Numbered from the stretch's first letter, positions 44,526-54,632 are shown. The stretch: 64,000 nucleotides of DNA from Fluviibacter sp964498255 (GCA_964498255.1 CAZCGW010000005.1:1-64000), one strand, 5' to 3'. Notes: a model not told the origin generated them from the sequence alone. Made by a program: numbers and translations.

Positions 44526-44799
44526 AAACTGCTGTTACAACACCGTTCTGGAACATGATCCAAGAACCATTGCTAGGACCCCAATACCATATCTCAGTTC
44601 TCCCACCTGATGTATTGAGTGTCTTCTTCTGCCAGGGCGCACCCCATCGTGTTTGGCTAACGATCTGCTCTTGTGTCATTCCAACTTTAGGGTCTACATA
44701 CTTCCTTTTGAATACTTCACAAGCATTTAGACTAAGCAAACAAAAGCCAACAACAAGAACCGTAAGCAACTTTTGCTTTATTGAAATTTCTAATTTCAT
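44518..44799 (-). CDS. island cargo: small SmpA/OmlA-like lipoprotein
   Basis: 93 residues from ATG 44799, with GGGAGC upstream. Signal peptide with lipobox LNAC, then VDPKVGMTQEQIVSQTRWGAP, TEIWYWGPSNGSWIMFQNGVVTAV: the BamE/SmpA/OmlA-like fold pattern (GMT..qv...WG.P...w.Y). It is translationally coupled to the membrane protein that follows. A chromosomal BamE duty is unlikely for an island gene. Confidence 0.7.
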   Translation of the reverse strand: MKLEISIKQKLLTVLVVGFCLLSLNACEVFKRKYVDPKVGMTQEQIVSQTRWGAPWQKKTLNTSGGRTEIWYWGPSNGSWIMFQNGVVTAVYE

Positions 44800-44816
44800 A
44801 AATAGCTCCCAACTAA

Positions 44817-46127
44817 TCACTGACCACTCAAAACCAAACCAGACAATTGCTCCCAATCTGCTTGAAGTGGCTCCAAGAGTCTTGCCAGATCTTCAACAGT
44901 AAAATCGTGTGCATAAACACGATTGTTGATGTCTTCTACCTCGTGTCCAATGAACTGGCATCGCACCTCGTAAGCAATACCCTTCTGTTTCAGGAAATTG
45001 TTAACAAACTTTCGTAGCGAGTGGAACACCAGCTTTTCTCTGGTGATATCTAGCTTTTCAAGCATTCGCTTGAACTTCTTTCCAACAGCATTGCCTGATC
45101 CCTTGCCAAGTCTCAAGGTGTATTTGAACACCTGATCTTTGTCTTTAATGAAGGTAGCTAGCCCACTATCCAGCAATTTCTGTGGGATTGGCACCAGTCT
45201 TTTGCCAGCAGATGTTTTACTGTCATAGATCTCTATGTATGGCGTACCACTATCCGATTTTTTGAACTGATCAGCTTTAAGCCCAGTTATTTCAGAGATC
45301 CGACAACCTGTATGAATACCAAGCATCAAAGTCCAGTAGAAGTCTGGATCCTTCGTTTGTTGGTCAGCAAATGCTTTTGACCAATAGATTTTTCTGATTT
45401 CATTGGTGTCAAAAATGGCATAGCCACTGGCTTCTTTTCTCTTCTTATTGCTTATTAGCTGGCGATTTTCTGCTGGGTTTACTGAGTTGGAGTAGCCTTG
45501 CTTGATCGCAAAGTTGAAGACTGTACGCAGTACAGAAACCTTGTTATCGATGGTTCGAGTGGAGTTAGCCTTCTTTGTAATTTTTCCCACCTTGTGTTCA
45601 CTTGCTAAATGCTCCTGATATCTGGTGATATCGCTTGGCAGAATGTCATAGATCAGTGGTTTTTTTAGGAAGTTAGAAAACTCAACAGCAGTTTTCTCAT
45701 ACGAGAGCCTTGTGGCCTCTTTCAAATCCTTTTTTAGCAAAAACAGCTTGTCCACTACCAGTGGAACAGTTAACCCATGCTTTTCAGCAGCTGTAGTTGG
45801 TTTTTCAGATGATTTTGGCGCCGGTTGGCTCGTTTGGACTTCTTTGAAAACTGCTAAGGCTTGCATCATTCGCTGGTGATCTTCAGGGCCATCACTTTTG
45901 AAAACACCCCTACTGATATCCATTTCAAAGGATTTTGGATCGCCTAGATCGATGCTGTTGATATCGATGGGAGACTGCTTTGCCATAAGAACCACCAAGA
46001 GATTTACTGCTCTCATTATGGCAACTTTTCTCTTACCTGTATCAAGAGACTTTTTGAACTGATGACCACCTATACGGGTGTGTAGGTAAAAGGTGTGTCC
46101 ACGGCGATAAATGGGTAAACTAAGCAC
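44817..46127 (-). CDS. tyrosine integrase of the tRNA-Ser island
   Basis: 436 residues from the GTG at 46127 (VLSLPIYRRGHTFYLHTRIG). Catalytic set: R276 (TGCRISE), H369 and R372 (HSLRKF), H395 (IGHEVED), Y405 (NNRVYAHDF). A SAM-like core-binding domain spans ~110-220. The open frame extends upstream to 46286 but that part only reads through the terminator and tRNA-Ser, so I reject it. The start is uncertain; no SD is clear. The gene lies beside the tRNA 3' end, the standard place for an integrase acting at this site. Confidence 0.88.
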   Translation of the reverse strand: MLSLPIYRRGHTFYLHTRIGGHQFKKSLDTGKRKVAIMRAVNLLVVLMAKQSPIDINSIDLGDPKSFEMDISRGVFKSDGPEDHQRMMQALAVFKEVQTSQPAPKSSEKPTTAAEKHGLTVPLVVDKLFLLKKDLKEATRLSYEKTAVEFSNFLKKPLIYDILPSDITRYQEHLASEHKVGKITKKANSTRTIDNKVSVLRTVFNFAIKQGYSNSVNPAENRQLISNKKRKEASGYAIFDTNEIRKIYWSKAFADQQTKDPDFYWTLMLGIHTGCRISEITGLKADQFKKSDSGTPYIEIYDSKTSAGKRLVPIPQKLLDSGLATFIKDKDQVFKYTLRLGKGSGNAVGKKFKRMLEKLDITREKLVFHSLRKFVNNFLKQKGIAYEVRCQFIGHEVEDINNRVYAHDFTVEDLARLLEPLQADWEQLSGLVLSGQ

Positions 46128-46160
46128 GGGTTTGCTACCACTTGTGCTACCACCCCAAAA

Positions 46161-46197
46161 CAAAAAAGCCCCTAAGTTATTGAACTTAAAGGCTTTT
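46161..46197 (-). terminator. Rho-independent terminator of tRNA-Ser
   Basis: On the minus strand AAAAGCC TTTAAGTT and AACTTAG GGGCTTTTTT form a long stem with a T tract, 8 bp after the tRNA CCA. It probably arrived with the element, because the presumed native terminator is at 39084-39112. Confidence 0.8.
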
Positions 46198-46204
46198 AGC
46201 CGAG

Positions 46205-46292
<88 letters not shown>

Positions 46293-46301
46293 GACGCGCG
46301 A

Positions 46302-46310
46302 ATTGTAGCA
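46302..46310 (-). promoter_or_regulatory. extended -10 of tRNA-Ser
   Basis: On the minus strand TGCTACAAT (an extended -10, TGn-TACAAT) ends 9 nt before the tRNA 5' end. No -35 match is obvious. Confidence 0.5.
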
Positions 46311-46345
46311 CGATCTGCCATTTCTGAAGCGCCGTTAACCAACCG

Positions 46346-47974
46346 GTGCAACCTAATCACAGGAAGCCAGCCGCTAAAGTGCCCCATCCGATCAACGAGA
46401 TTGCCAACCGATATCCTAGGCTGTCTGCGCTTGCCCGCCGGACACAGGGAATTGTGCGTCGTCTCAATGCCGCGCCACGTTGGGTACTCTGGCTTAAAGC
46501 TGCCGTTTTGGTAGGCGGTTTGTTATTGGGCGTCTTTTACCTCATGCCGCATATTCAGCCGCTGATGCTTTCGCGGGATCTGGTCGTTGGCACGCGTGAA
46601 ACCCCAACCAGTTTCATGCGCGAGAAAACTACAGATGCGGATGGCAAGCCGATTATTCTGGAAAGTGGCTTTGATCATGATCTGGTAGAGGCCTTTGCTA
46701 AATCCTTGGGAAAATCAGTTCGTTTCGTTGTGGCAGCTAATGAAGAGGCTCTGCATCGGATGGTAGAACGGGGTGAAGTCCATATGGCGGCCGCCTGGTT
46801 TACCAAACGATTTGTAGAAGCACCCAGCAACCGGAACCTGACCGGCGCCGATGATGAGCAACAACCTCAAGCATCTCTATTACGTGCTTCGGCGGCCTAT
46901 GCTCAAGAACCGCTTGTTCTGGTACAGCCGGATGGTGTCGCGCCACTCGATTCGATCAAACAGCTGCACAAGACCACGGTGCATGCACTCAATGCCAGCA
47001 GCAATTCGTTATGGCTCAGGCAACTTGAACGCCAGAAAGTAGCTCCCCAACTGGAAACTCACCCGGATTGGAACGAGCTTGATCTACTCAAGGCTGTTTC
47101 CGAACGCAAAATTACGCTGGCCATTGTGCCGCGGTCAGTTTTTAGAATTGGTATTAACTACTATCCCGGCATCGACTCATCACTAGTGGTAGGTGACACC
47201 GAAGATATTGTCTGGGCTTTTCCCAAACGTAGTGGCGATGCCCTGGTGCTGCAGGCCAACAAGTTTCTGGCCACTGCCGAGCAGGATGGTACGCTACGGC
47301 AGCTACGCGACCGCTACTTTGGCGCGGTAGAGCGTTTGCAGGAAGCCGACCGCAGTGTATTTCTGACGCGTATGAAAACTCGTTTGCCGCAATACCTGCC
47401 CCAGTTTAAACGGGCACAAGTAGCGAGCGGCTATGACTGGCGTTTGTTAGCAGCATTGGCCTACCAAGAGTCTCACTGGGATGGATCTCTTGTTAGCCCG
47501 ACCGGTGTACGTGGCTTAATGATGCTCACGGGAGACACCGCGGACCGCCTAGGTGTGAAAAACCGGCTTGACCCTTATGAGAGCATCATGGGTGGTGCAC
47601 GCTATCTTGATATGCTGCGCGATGAAATTCCGGCAACGGTGCCAGAACCGGACAAAACCTGGATGGCGATCGCTTCTTACAACGTGGGTCCAGCGCAGAT
47701 CAATGCGGCCCGTAGTATGGCCAAGAGTCAGAATCTGAATCCTGATTCGTGGGCAGATTTGAAGAAGACGCTCCCACTGCTCGGCCAGACTAAGAGCGGT
47801 ACCAAGATACGTGGTGGCGAAGCAGTAGTCACTGCGGAAAATGTACGCATGTACTACGCGATTCTATCGCGCAGCTACCCGGCGACCACTAGCTTTAGCC
47901 TGACGGCACCCACCCGTACTTACGGGGTGAGTGCCCCTAAAACTGCAACAGGATCAGGGTCAGGCTTGCGCTGA
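46346..47974 (+). CDS. mltF: membrane-bound lytic murein transglycosylase F
   Basis: 542 residues from a GTG start. One N-terminal membrane helix (WVLWLKAAVLVGGLLLGVFY, ~47-66), a periplasmic solute-binding-like domain (RDLVVGTRETPTSFMR to ~320), then an SLT domain with catalytic E in LAALAYQESHWDGSLVSP and GLMMLTGDTADRLGV. It cleaves peptidoglycan glycan strands. The 3' end overlaps serS by 15 bp, convergent. Confidence 0.93.
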   Translation: MQPNHRKPAAKVPHPINEIANRYPRLSALARRTQGIVRRLNAAPRWVLWLKAAVLVGGLLLGVFYLMPHIQPLMLSRDLVVGTRETPTSFMREKTTDADGKPIILESGFDHDLVEAFAKSLGKSVRFVVAANEEALHRMVERGEVHMAAAWFTKRFVEAPSNRNLTGADDEQQPQASLLRASAAYAQEPLVLVQPDGVAPLDSIKQLHKTTVHALNASSNSLWLRQLERQKVAPQLETHPDWNELDLLKAVSERKITLAIVPRSVFRIGINYYPGIDSSLVVGDTEDIVWAFPKRSGDALVLQANKFLATAEQDGTLRQLRDRYFGAVERLQEADRSVFLTRMKTRLPQYLPQFKRAQVASGYDWRLLAALAYQESHWDGSLVSPTGVRGLMMLTGDTADRLGVKNRLDPYESIMGGARYLDMLRDEIPATVPEPDKTWMAIASYNVGPAQINAARSMAKSQNLNPDSWADLKKTLPLLGQTKSGTKIRGGEAVVTAENVRMYYAILSRSYPATTSFSLTAPTRTYGVSAPKTATGSGSGLR

Positions 47975-49246
47975 CAAAACCTTGAGGCCACCCATATAAG
48001 GCTGCAGTACTTCAGGTACACGTACGCTGCCATCGGCTTGTTGATAGTTTTCCAGAATGGCTACCAGGGTGCGGCCCACTGCCAGGCCGGAACCATTGAG
48101 CGTGTGTGCTAATTCCGGCTTGCCTTGGGCATTGCGGAAACGTGCCTGCATGCGGCGCGCCTGGAAGCTACCGAAATTGGAGCAGCTGGAAATTTCGCGA
48201 TAGGTGTTCTGCGCTGGCAGCCAGACTTCAAGGTCGTAAGTCTTCTGCGATGAGAAGCCCATGTCACCAGTGCATAGCACGATGCGACGATACGGCAGAC
48301 CCAGTTTTTCCAGAATGGTTTCGGCATGGCGCGTAAGATCTTCGTGCGCCTGATCCGATTGCTCTGGCGTGGTGACCTGAACAAGCTCTACCTTTTCGAA
48401 CTGGTGCTGACGGATGAGACCACGCACATCCCGACCACCTGAACCGGCTTCCGAACGGAAGCATGGCGTATGGCAAGCCCACTTGAGCGGGAGTTGCTCG
48501 GCCGGCGTGATGGTATCGCGCACGATATTGGTTACCGGCACTTCAGCGGTAGGAATCAGGTAATACGGCTCTGCTTCGCCACGCGGCACTTGAAACAGGT
48601 CTTCGGCAAACTTGGGCAGCTGGCCGGTGCCATAAAGGCTGGCGCTGTTAACCATATAAGGAGCATAGAGCTCGGTGTAACCATGGTCAGCCGTGTGCGT
48701 GTCCAGCATGAACTGGGCCAGCGCACGATGCAGGCGGGCAACCGGGCCCTGCAGCACAACAAAGCGCGAGCCCGTTAATTTGGTCGCCGTTTCGAAATCC
48801 ATGCCATTCAAACCAGCCCCAATATCGACGTGATCTTTCACTTCGAAATCAAAGGTTGGTACAGTGCCCCAGCGTTTGATTTCTACGTTATCGTTTTCGT
48901 CGGCACCAACAGGCACATCGTCACCTGGCAGATTCGGTAGCGCCGAGGTGAATGCCGTCATGGCTTCAAGCAACTCGGCCAGGCGTGCTTCCGATGCTTT
49001 GAGATCGTCACCCAGTTTGCCCACCTCAGCCAGCACGGCAGTGGCATCTTCGCCTTTACCTTTAAGGATGCCGATTTGCTTGGACAGACTATTGCGCTGG
49101 GCTTGTAGATCCTGCGTGCGTTGCTGCAGCGTTTTACGCTCTGCTTCCAACGCATTGAATGGTGCAAAATCAATCGCATCGCCACGCGTAGCAAGGCGAC
49201 AAGCAATTTCTTCAGGTTGTGTACGGAGCAACTGGATATCAAGCAT
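47960..49246 (-). CDS. serS: seryl-tRNA synthetase
   Basis: 428 residues, class II synthetase. N-terminal coiled-coil arm (EAERKTLQQRTQDLQAQRNS) that reads the long variable arm, motif 2 CFRSEAGSGGRDVRGLIRQH, and motif 3 GSGLAVGRTLVAILENYQ. It charges tRNA-Ser, including the CGA isoacceptor encoded 1.7 kb away. It overlaps the rarA end by 8 bp. Confidence 0.97.
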   Translation of the reverse strand: MLDIQLLRTQPEEIACRLATRGDAIDFAPFNALEAERKTLQQRTQDLQAQRNSLSKQIGILKGKGEDATAVLAEVGKLGDDLKASEARLAELLEAMTAFTSALPNLPGDDVPVGADENDNVEIKRWGTVPTFDFEVKDHVDIGAGLNGMDFETATKLTGSRFVVLQGPVARLHRALAQFMLDTHTADHGYTELYAPYMVNSASLYGTGQLPKFAEDLFQVPRGEAEPYYLIPTAEVPVTNIVRDTITPAEQLPLKWACHTPCFRSEAGSGGRDVRGLIRQHQFEKVELVQVTTPEQSDQAHEDLTRHAETILEKLGLPYRRIVLCTGDMGFSSQKTYDLEVWLPAQNTYREISSCSNFGSFQARRMQARFRNAQGKPELAHTLNGSGLAVGRTLVAILENYQQADGSVRVPEVLQPYMGGLKVLSAQA

Positions 49247-50549
49247 TTCGGTCTAACTCTTTCAATTGGGCAAGTCGTTCTTTGATGCGGGCTTCTAAGC
49301 CACGCTCCACCGGCTGGTACCAGGACACATCCTGCATCCCCTCCGGAAAATAATTAGCGCCGGCGGCATAACCGCCAACTTCGTCGTGCGCATGTCGATA
49401 ACCTTCGCCATGTCCGAGTTCTTTCATCAGACGGGTGGGGGCGTTACGCAGATTCATGGGCACAGGGCGGGACTCATCCTCCCGCACGAAGGCTCGAGCC
49501 TGATTATACGCGCGGTAAGCCGCATCGGATTTGGCCGTGGCTGCGAGATAAAGCACAGCGTTGGCCAGCGCCAGCTCCCCTTCGGGTGAGCCCAAACGTT
49601 CATAGGTTTCGGCAGCCTGCAGGGCAATCTGCGCACCACGGGGATCGGCCAGGCCGATATCTTCCCAGGCCATACGCACGAGACGTCGTGCCAGATAGCG
49701 CGGGTCTGCACCGCCGTCCAGCATACGAACAAACCAGTACAAGGCGGCATCCGGATTGGAACCGCGTACGGATTTATGCAATGCAGAGATCTGGTCGTAA
49801 AAGGCATCGCCGCCTTTATCGAAACGGCGCAAACTCTGGGCGAGTGTATTGGCCACAAACTCGCCGCTGATTTCTGCAATACCACTGGCCTTGGCTGCCG
49901 CGAGTGTCTGCTCGATGAGATTGAGGAGTTTGCGCGCATCACCATCCGCCACACCAATCAAACGTGTGCGTGCTTCGTCGCTGATTTTAGCTTCTGGCAG
50001 CGTTGCCATGGCGCGATCGAAAAGCTCGGCCAGTTCTTCGCTGGTCAGTGACTTCAATACGTAGACTGCTGCGCGTGACAGCAAGGCTGCGTTAACTTCA
50101 AACGACGGATTCTCCGTAGTGGCGCCGATAAAGGTCACCAGACCAGATTCCACATGCGGCAAGAAGGCATCTTGCTGCGATTTATTGAAGCGATGGACTT
50201 CATCGACAAACAGAATGGTTCTACGACCTGTCTGCCGTGCCTTTTCGGCAAAGCTAATGGCTTCACGAATTTCTTTAACGCCGGCTAGCACGGCGGACAA
50301 GGCCAAAAATTCGGCATCACAGTGCCTTGCAACCAGACGGGCCAAGGTGGTTTTGCCGGTGCCTGGTGGCCCCCAGAAAATCATGGAGTGCGGGTTGCCA
50401 CTTTCTAGTACCAGACGTAGCGGTTTACCCGGCCCAAGCAGATGCATTTGCCCGACCACGCTTTCCAGCGTTTGCGGCCGCAGCTTTTCTGGCAGCGGTG
50501 CATACGCCGATGGCGCACCATGAGACGCAGCGTCGGCAAAAAGGTCCAT
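49239..50549 (-). CDS. rarA: replication-associated recombination protein A (MgsA/RarA)
   Basis: 436-residue AAA+ ATPase of the clamp-loader family. Walker A GPPGTGKT (60-67), Walker B FVDEVHRF (114-121), sensor region GATTENPSFEVNAALLSR, and the C-terminal tetramerisation/MgsA domain. It acts at stalled replication forks. It lies in the common lolA-rarA-serS gene order. Confidence 0.95.
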   Translation of the reverse strand: MDLFADAASHGAPSAYAPLPEKLRPQTLESVVGQMHLLGPGKPLRLVLESGNPHSMIFWGPPGTGKTTLARLVARHCDAEFLALSAVLAGVKEIREAISFAEKARQTGRRTILFVDEVHRFNKSQQDAFLPHVESGLVTFIGATTENPSFEVNAALLSRAAVYVLKSLTSEELAELFDRAMATLPEAKISDEARTRLIGVADGDARKLLNLIEQTLAAAKASGIAEISGEFVANTLAQSLRRFDKGGDAFYDQISALHKSVRGSNPDAALYWFVRMLDGGADPRYLARRLVRMAWEDIGLADPRGAQIALQAAETYERLGSPEGELALANAVLYLAATAKSDAAYRAYNQARAFVREDESRPVPMNLRNAPTRLMKELGHGEGYRHAHDEVGGYAAGANYFPEGMQDVSWYQPVERGLEARIKERLAQLKELDRNA

Positions 50550-50554
50550 GCTGA

Positions 50555-51172
50555 TTATTGCTTAAGCACATCGGCGCCCGCAGGCGGCGTAAAGCGGAAC
50601 AGGCTAGCCGGGGCATCCCCATTACGCACCACATTGGTAAACGCCAATGTAGTGACTTGGCCAAAGCTGTCTTCCAGGACCATGCCTTTGAGCTCATTCC
50701 CTGCCAGACCAATACGGATACGTACAAAACCGGTGTCATTCTGCTTGGGCTCGGCAATCACCCATTCGGCTCCAGCGTGCTCACCATCTGCTTTGAACGT
50801 AAAGCGCTGCTCGGCATCGTTATCCCCTGCCAGCAATGCTGCAGGCGTGCCGCCCAGGGCTTTTTCTGATTTACGGACGATGACCTGTTTGAGTTCCGGA
50901 TCGTAAAGCCAGATACGGCTACCATCACCCACCATGAGTTGCGAGTAGGGTTTGTTGATCGACCAGCGGAATTTACCGGGACGACTAATAGCCATATTGC
51001 CCTGACTCTTGCCACCGCCAATACCGCCAGCCGATGTCTGAGAAAAGTCGGCCTTTAAGGTGCGCGTTTCACGCAACCAGTTTTTAAGATCTGCGATGCT
51101 ATCTGCCCAGGCAGAACCCGAGATCAGACAGAGCGTTGCGAGCAATGCGAGTGAAGACTTTTTGAAATGCAT
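50555..51172 (-). CDS. lolA: outer-membrane lipoprotein carrier LolA
   Basis: 205 residues. Signal peptide ending SGSAWA, then the LolA fold (ETRTLKADFSQT; GKFRWSINKPYSQLMVGDGS; VWLYDPEL-type IWLYDPELKQV). It shuttles lipoproteins through the periplasm from LolCDE to LolB. It lies 5 bp after ftsK and 5 bp before rarA. Confidence 0.95.
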   Translation of the reverse strand: MHFKKSSLALLATLCLISGSAWADSIADLKNWLRETRTLKADFSQTSAGGIGGGKSQGNMAISRPGKFRWSINKPYSQLMVGDGSRIWLYDPELKQVIVRKSEKALGGTPAALLAGDNDAEQRFTFKADGEHAGAEWVIAEPKQNDTGFVRIRIGLAGNELKGMVLEDSFGQVTTLAFTNVVRNGDAPASLFRFTPPAGADVLKQ

Positions 51173-51177
51173 GCCGC

Positions 51178-53511
51178 TTACTCGTCTCCGGCACGGTTAG
51201 GCGCCAATACTTCACGGCCACCGCGGCCATCCATTGTCGATACTAGTCCGGCTTTTTCCATGGCTTCAATCAAACGGGCCGAGCGGTTATAACCGATACG
51301 CAGATGGCGTTGCACCAGCGAGATAGACGCACGACGATTCTTGAGCACGATTTCAACAGCCTGGTCGTACAGTGGATCGGCTTCGGCATCGTTATCACCA
51401 CCCTCGCCTTCGCCACCTTCACCTTCAGTCGCGCCGGTAAGAATCCCATCTTCGTATTCGGGTGCGCCTATTGATTTGAGGTAATCCACAACACGGTGGA
51501 CTTCTTCATCAGCAACAAAGGCGCCATGTACCCGCTGTGGATACCCAGTACCTGGTGGCAGGTAAAGCATGTCACCCTGACCAAGTAGCGCTTCTGCACC
51601 CATCTGATCAAGGATGGTGCGCGAATCGATCTTGCTGGAAACCTGGAAGGCAATACGCGTTGGAATGTTGGCTTTAATCAGACCCGTGATGACATCGACA
51701 CTCGGGCGTTGCGTGGCCAGAATCAGATGGATACCCGATGCACGTGCCTTCTGTGCCAGACGGGCGATGAGTTCTTCGACTTTCTTGCCTGCCACCATCA
51801 TCAGATCTGCCAGCTCGTCGATCACCACGACGATGTGCGGCATGCTGCGCAGCGGCTCAGGCGCTTCTGGTGTAAGCGTCAGCGGATTAGGGATCGGCTC
51901 ACCCTTCTCGGCAGCCACCTTGATATGTTCATTGGCGCTCGCCAGATTACGCACGCCCAATTTAGACATGACCTTATAGCGGCGTTCCATTTCCGCCACG
52001 CACCAGGTCAGCGCGTTTGCAGCCTGACGCATATCGGTCACTACGGGAGCCAGCAGATGCGGAATGCCTTCGTAAATCGACAGTTCCAGCATCTTCGGGT
52101 CTACCAGAATCAGACGCACGGCGTCCGGTTCCGATTTGTAGAGCATCGAGAGAATCATGGCATTAACGCCCACCGATTTACCCGAGCCGGTGGTACCGGC
52201 CACCAGCAGATGCGGCATTTTGGCCAGATCGGCTACGATGGGTACGCCACCAATATCCTTACCCAGTGCCACGGTGAGGGGCGAACTCATGTTGTGATAC
52301 GGGCGAGAGGAAAGGATTTCCGAAAGACGCACAGTCTGGCGTTTCGGATTTGGCAATTCCAGCGCCATGCAGGATTTACCGGGTACGGTTTCAACCACAC
52401 GTACGGACACCAGTGCCAGCGCACGTGCCAGATCTCGTGCCAGGTTAACGATCTGTGCACCTTTGACGCCAACAGCCGGTTCGATTTCGTAACGGGTAAC
52501 CACTGGGCCAGGATAGGCGGCGATGACTTTCACTTCGACGCCAAAATCACCCAAACGGGTTTCAATGAGACGCGAGGTAAATTGCAGCGTTTCATCGGTA
52601 GGCATATCCGTCGGTGGTTGTGCCGGATCTAGCAGGCTGAGCGGTGGCAAGGTGCCGCCGACAACTGCTTCCGGAAACAGTGGCACCTGCTTCTCACGTT
52701 CCTTACGCTGAACTGCCTTGCGTGATACCGGCACTTCTACAGGCGCTGCCGGTTCAATAAACACCGGCTCCATGGGCTCCGCACGTTTTAACTCGACCTT
52801 TGCCTCGCGCTGCTGCGCAACTTCCTTGCCGATACGACGGTCCTGCCAGCTTTCTACGGCACGACCCCCACCGCCAACAGCGCCCTCCATCAATGCGCCA
52901 GTCCGCTCGAAAAGCACCATCCAGGGCAGACCACTAAATACACGCCAGCTCAGTAACAGCAAGCAGGCAATAATCAATGTCGCACCGGTAAAACCAAATG
53001 CTTGTCCAATCGCTGTAGCAAAGCCTTCGCCGACGACACCACCGGGGCCCATGGGGAGCTTCCCGCCACTCGTATGAAAGCGTAATGCGGCAAATGTCGA
53101 CATGCACACCAGTAGGGCTAAGAAACCGCCCATCGTCAGCCAGAGAGGGCGCACTTCCGGTTCAACCGCTTCACGCAGTGCCCGTTTACGCTCTGACCAG
53201 CCGATTAGAATAAGTACCAGCGGTAGTAGCGCCCAGAGCCAGGCTGCACCACCAAAGAGATAAAACAACAAATCGGCCATCCACGCACCGAATCGCCCCA
53301 TTGGATTAGTGACTCGTCCCGCTGGGCCAGAGTGCGACCAGGCAGGATCTGCGGGGTTGAATCCCCAGAGAGCCAGTACTGCGACAAGCGCTACAAAACC
53401 CAGCACCGCCCAGCGTGCTTCCTGCATCAACGCTCTAATACGTTGCGGGAGCGTCAGAGGGCCATCAATGCGCTGGGTAACTGATCGGGATCGGCTAAAA
53501 AGTCGAGTCAT
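51178..53511 (-). CDS. ftsK: DNA translocase FtsK
   Basis: 777 residues. Four N-terminal membrane helices within 1-190, a linker with basic/acidic stretches (~225-290), the motor with Walker A TTGSGKS (near 441) and Walker B IVVVIDELADLMM. The C-terminal winged-helix gamma domain follows (YDQAVEIVLKNRRASISLVQ) and recognises polar sequences. It pumps chromosome ends through the septum and activates XerCD. The acidic loop GEGGEGEGGDNDAEAD just before gamma is a low-complexity spacer. Confidence 0.97.
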   Translation of the reverse strand: MTRLFSRSRSVTQRIDGPLTLPQRIRALMQEARWAVLGFVALVAVLALWGFNPADPAWSHSGPAGRVTNPMGRFGAWMADLLFYLFGGAAWLWALLPLVLILIGWSERKRALREAVEPEVRPLWLTMGGFLALLVCMSTFAALRFHTSGGKLPMGPGGVVGEGFATAIGQAFGFTGATLIIACLLLLSWRVFSGLPWMVLFERTGALMEGAVGGGGRAVESWQDRRIGKEVAQQREAKVELKRAEPMEPVFIEPAAPVEVPVSRKAVQRKEREKQVPLFPEAVVGGTLPPLSLLDPAQPPTDMPTDETLQFTSRLIETRLGDFGVEVKVIAAYPGPVVTRYEIEPAVGVKGAQIVNLARDLARALALVSVRVVETVPGKSCMALELPNPKRQTVRLSEILSSRPYHNMSSPLTVALGKDIGGVPIVADLAKMPHLLVAGTTGSGKSVGVNAMILSMLYKSEPDAVRLILVDPKMLELSIYEGIPHLLAPVVTDMRQAANALTWCVAEMERRYKVMSKLGVRNLASANEHIKVAAEKGEPIPNPLTLTPEAPEPLRSMPHIVVVIDELADLMMVAGKKVEELIARLAQKARASGIHLILATQRPSVDVITGLIKANIPTRIAFQVSSKIDSRTILDQMGAEALLGQGDMLYLPPGTGYPQRVHGAFVADEEVHRVVDYLKSIGAPEYEDGILTGATEGEGGEGEGGDNDAEADPLYDQAVEIVLKNRRASISLVQRHLRIGYNRSARLIEAMEKAGLVSTMDGRGGREVLAPNRAGDE

Positions 53512-53560
53512 GAATAAATGGAATGCCCAGTATCGGGCTGGTGATGACGTAAGGAACGAT

Positions 53561-53566
53561 TATAAT
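53561..53566 (+). promoter_or_regulatory. -10 box upstream of trxB
   Basis: A perfect TATAAT 63 bp before the trxB ATG in the ftsK/trxB divergent gap. The sequence 17 bp upstream (CTGGTG) is a weak -35. Confidence 0.45.
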
Positions 53567-53628
53567 CCCTGTAGTTAACGATTTTCCGGCCTTCCCTCAC
53601 AAGGGCCACACCACTTCCAGGAGCTTTC

Positions 53629-54624
53629 ATGTCTGCCAACGCCCGTCATATCCCCCTGCTGATTCTTGGTTCCGGGCCTGCCGGCTACACTTCGGCCATT
53701 TATGCGGCTCGCGCAAACCTGAAACCGGTACTGATTACGGGCCTGGCGCAAGGTGGCCAGCTCATGACCACGACCGAAGTCGACAACTGGCCTGCCGATG
53801 TGAATGGCGTGATGGGCCCAGAGCTGATGGCGCGTTTCGAGCAGCATGCCGCCCGTTTTGAGACTGAAATGGTGTTTGATCATATCCACACCGTTAAACT
53901 GGGTCAGCGTCCCTTCGAACTGGTCGGCGATGCTGGCACTTACACCTGTGATGCCCTGATTATCGCCACAGGCGCCTCGGCTCAGTACCTTGGCCTGCCA
54001 TCAGAAGAGAAGTTTGCCGGCCGCGGCGTTTCTGCCTGCGCCACCTGTGATGGGTTTTTCTATCGCAATCAAGAGGTTGCGGTTGTTGGCGGCGGCAACA
54101 CCGCTGTGGAAGAAGCGTTGTACCTCGCCAACATTGCCAGCAAAGTGACGCTAATTCACCGCCGTGAGAAGTTCCGCGCTGAAAAGATCATGGTCGATAA
54201 ACTCTACAAACGCGTTGAAGAAGGCAAGATTGCCCTGGAACTGAATTCGACCCTTGATGAAGTACTGGGCGACAACACCGGCGTGACTGGCGTACGTATC
54301 AAGGCTGCCGATGGTTCGACCAAAGACAAGGAACTACGCGGCGTCTTCATCGCGATTGGCCACAAGCCTAATACCGACATGTTCGCCGGTCAGGTTGATA
54401 TGGAAAACGGTTACCTCATCACCCGCATGGGCAATAACGGTTTTGCCACGGCCACGAGCGTACCGGGCGTTTTTGCCGCAGGTGATGTGCAGGATCACAA
54501 TTACCGCCAGGCGATTACCTCGGCCGGCACCGGTTGTATGGCTGCCCTGGATGCAGAACGTTTCCTCGATAGCCTGGCGCAAGGCCTTGATGTGGCACTA
54601 AAGGCCTGGACGCCAGCCGCTTAA
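53629..54624 (+). CDS. trxB: thioredoxin-disulfide reductase
   Basis: 331 residues. FAD motif LGSGPAGYTSAIYAARA, redox pair CATC (C137, C140) followed by D, NADPH motif VVGGGNTAVEEALYLA, and the C-terminal FAD motif GVFAAGDVQD. It reduces thioredoxin with NADPH. Divergent from ftsK. Confidence 0.97.
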   Translation: MSANARHIPLLILGSGPAGYTSAIYAARANLKPVLITGLAQGGQLMTTTEVDNWPADVNGVMGPELMARFEQHAARFETEMVFDHIHTVKLGQRPFELVGDAGTYTCDALIIATGASAQYLGLPSEEKFAGRGVSACATCDGFFYRNQEVAVVGGGNTAVEEALYLANIASKVTLIHRREKFRAEKIMVDKLYKRVEEGKIALELNSTLDEVLGDNTGVTGVRIKAADGSTKDKELRGVFIAIGHKPNTDMFAGQVDMENGYLITRMGNNGFATATSVPGVFAAGDVQDHNYRQAITSAGTGCMAALDAERFLDSLAQGLDVALKAWTPAA

Positions 54625-54632
54625 AACTTTTG

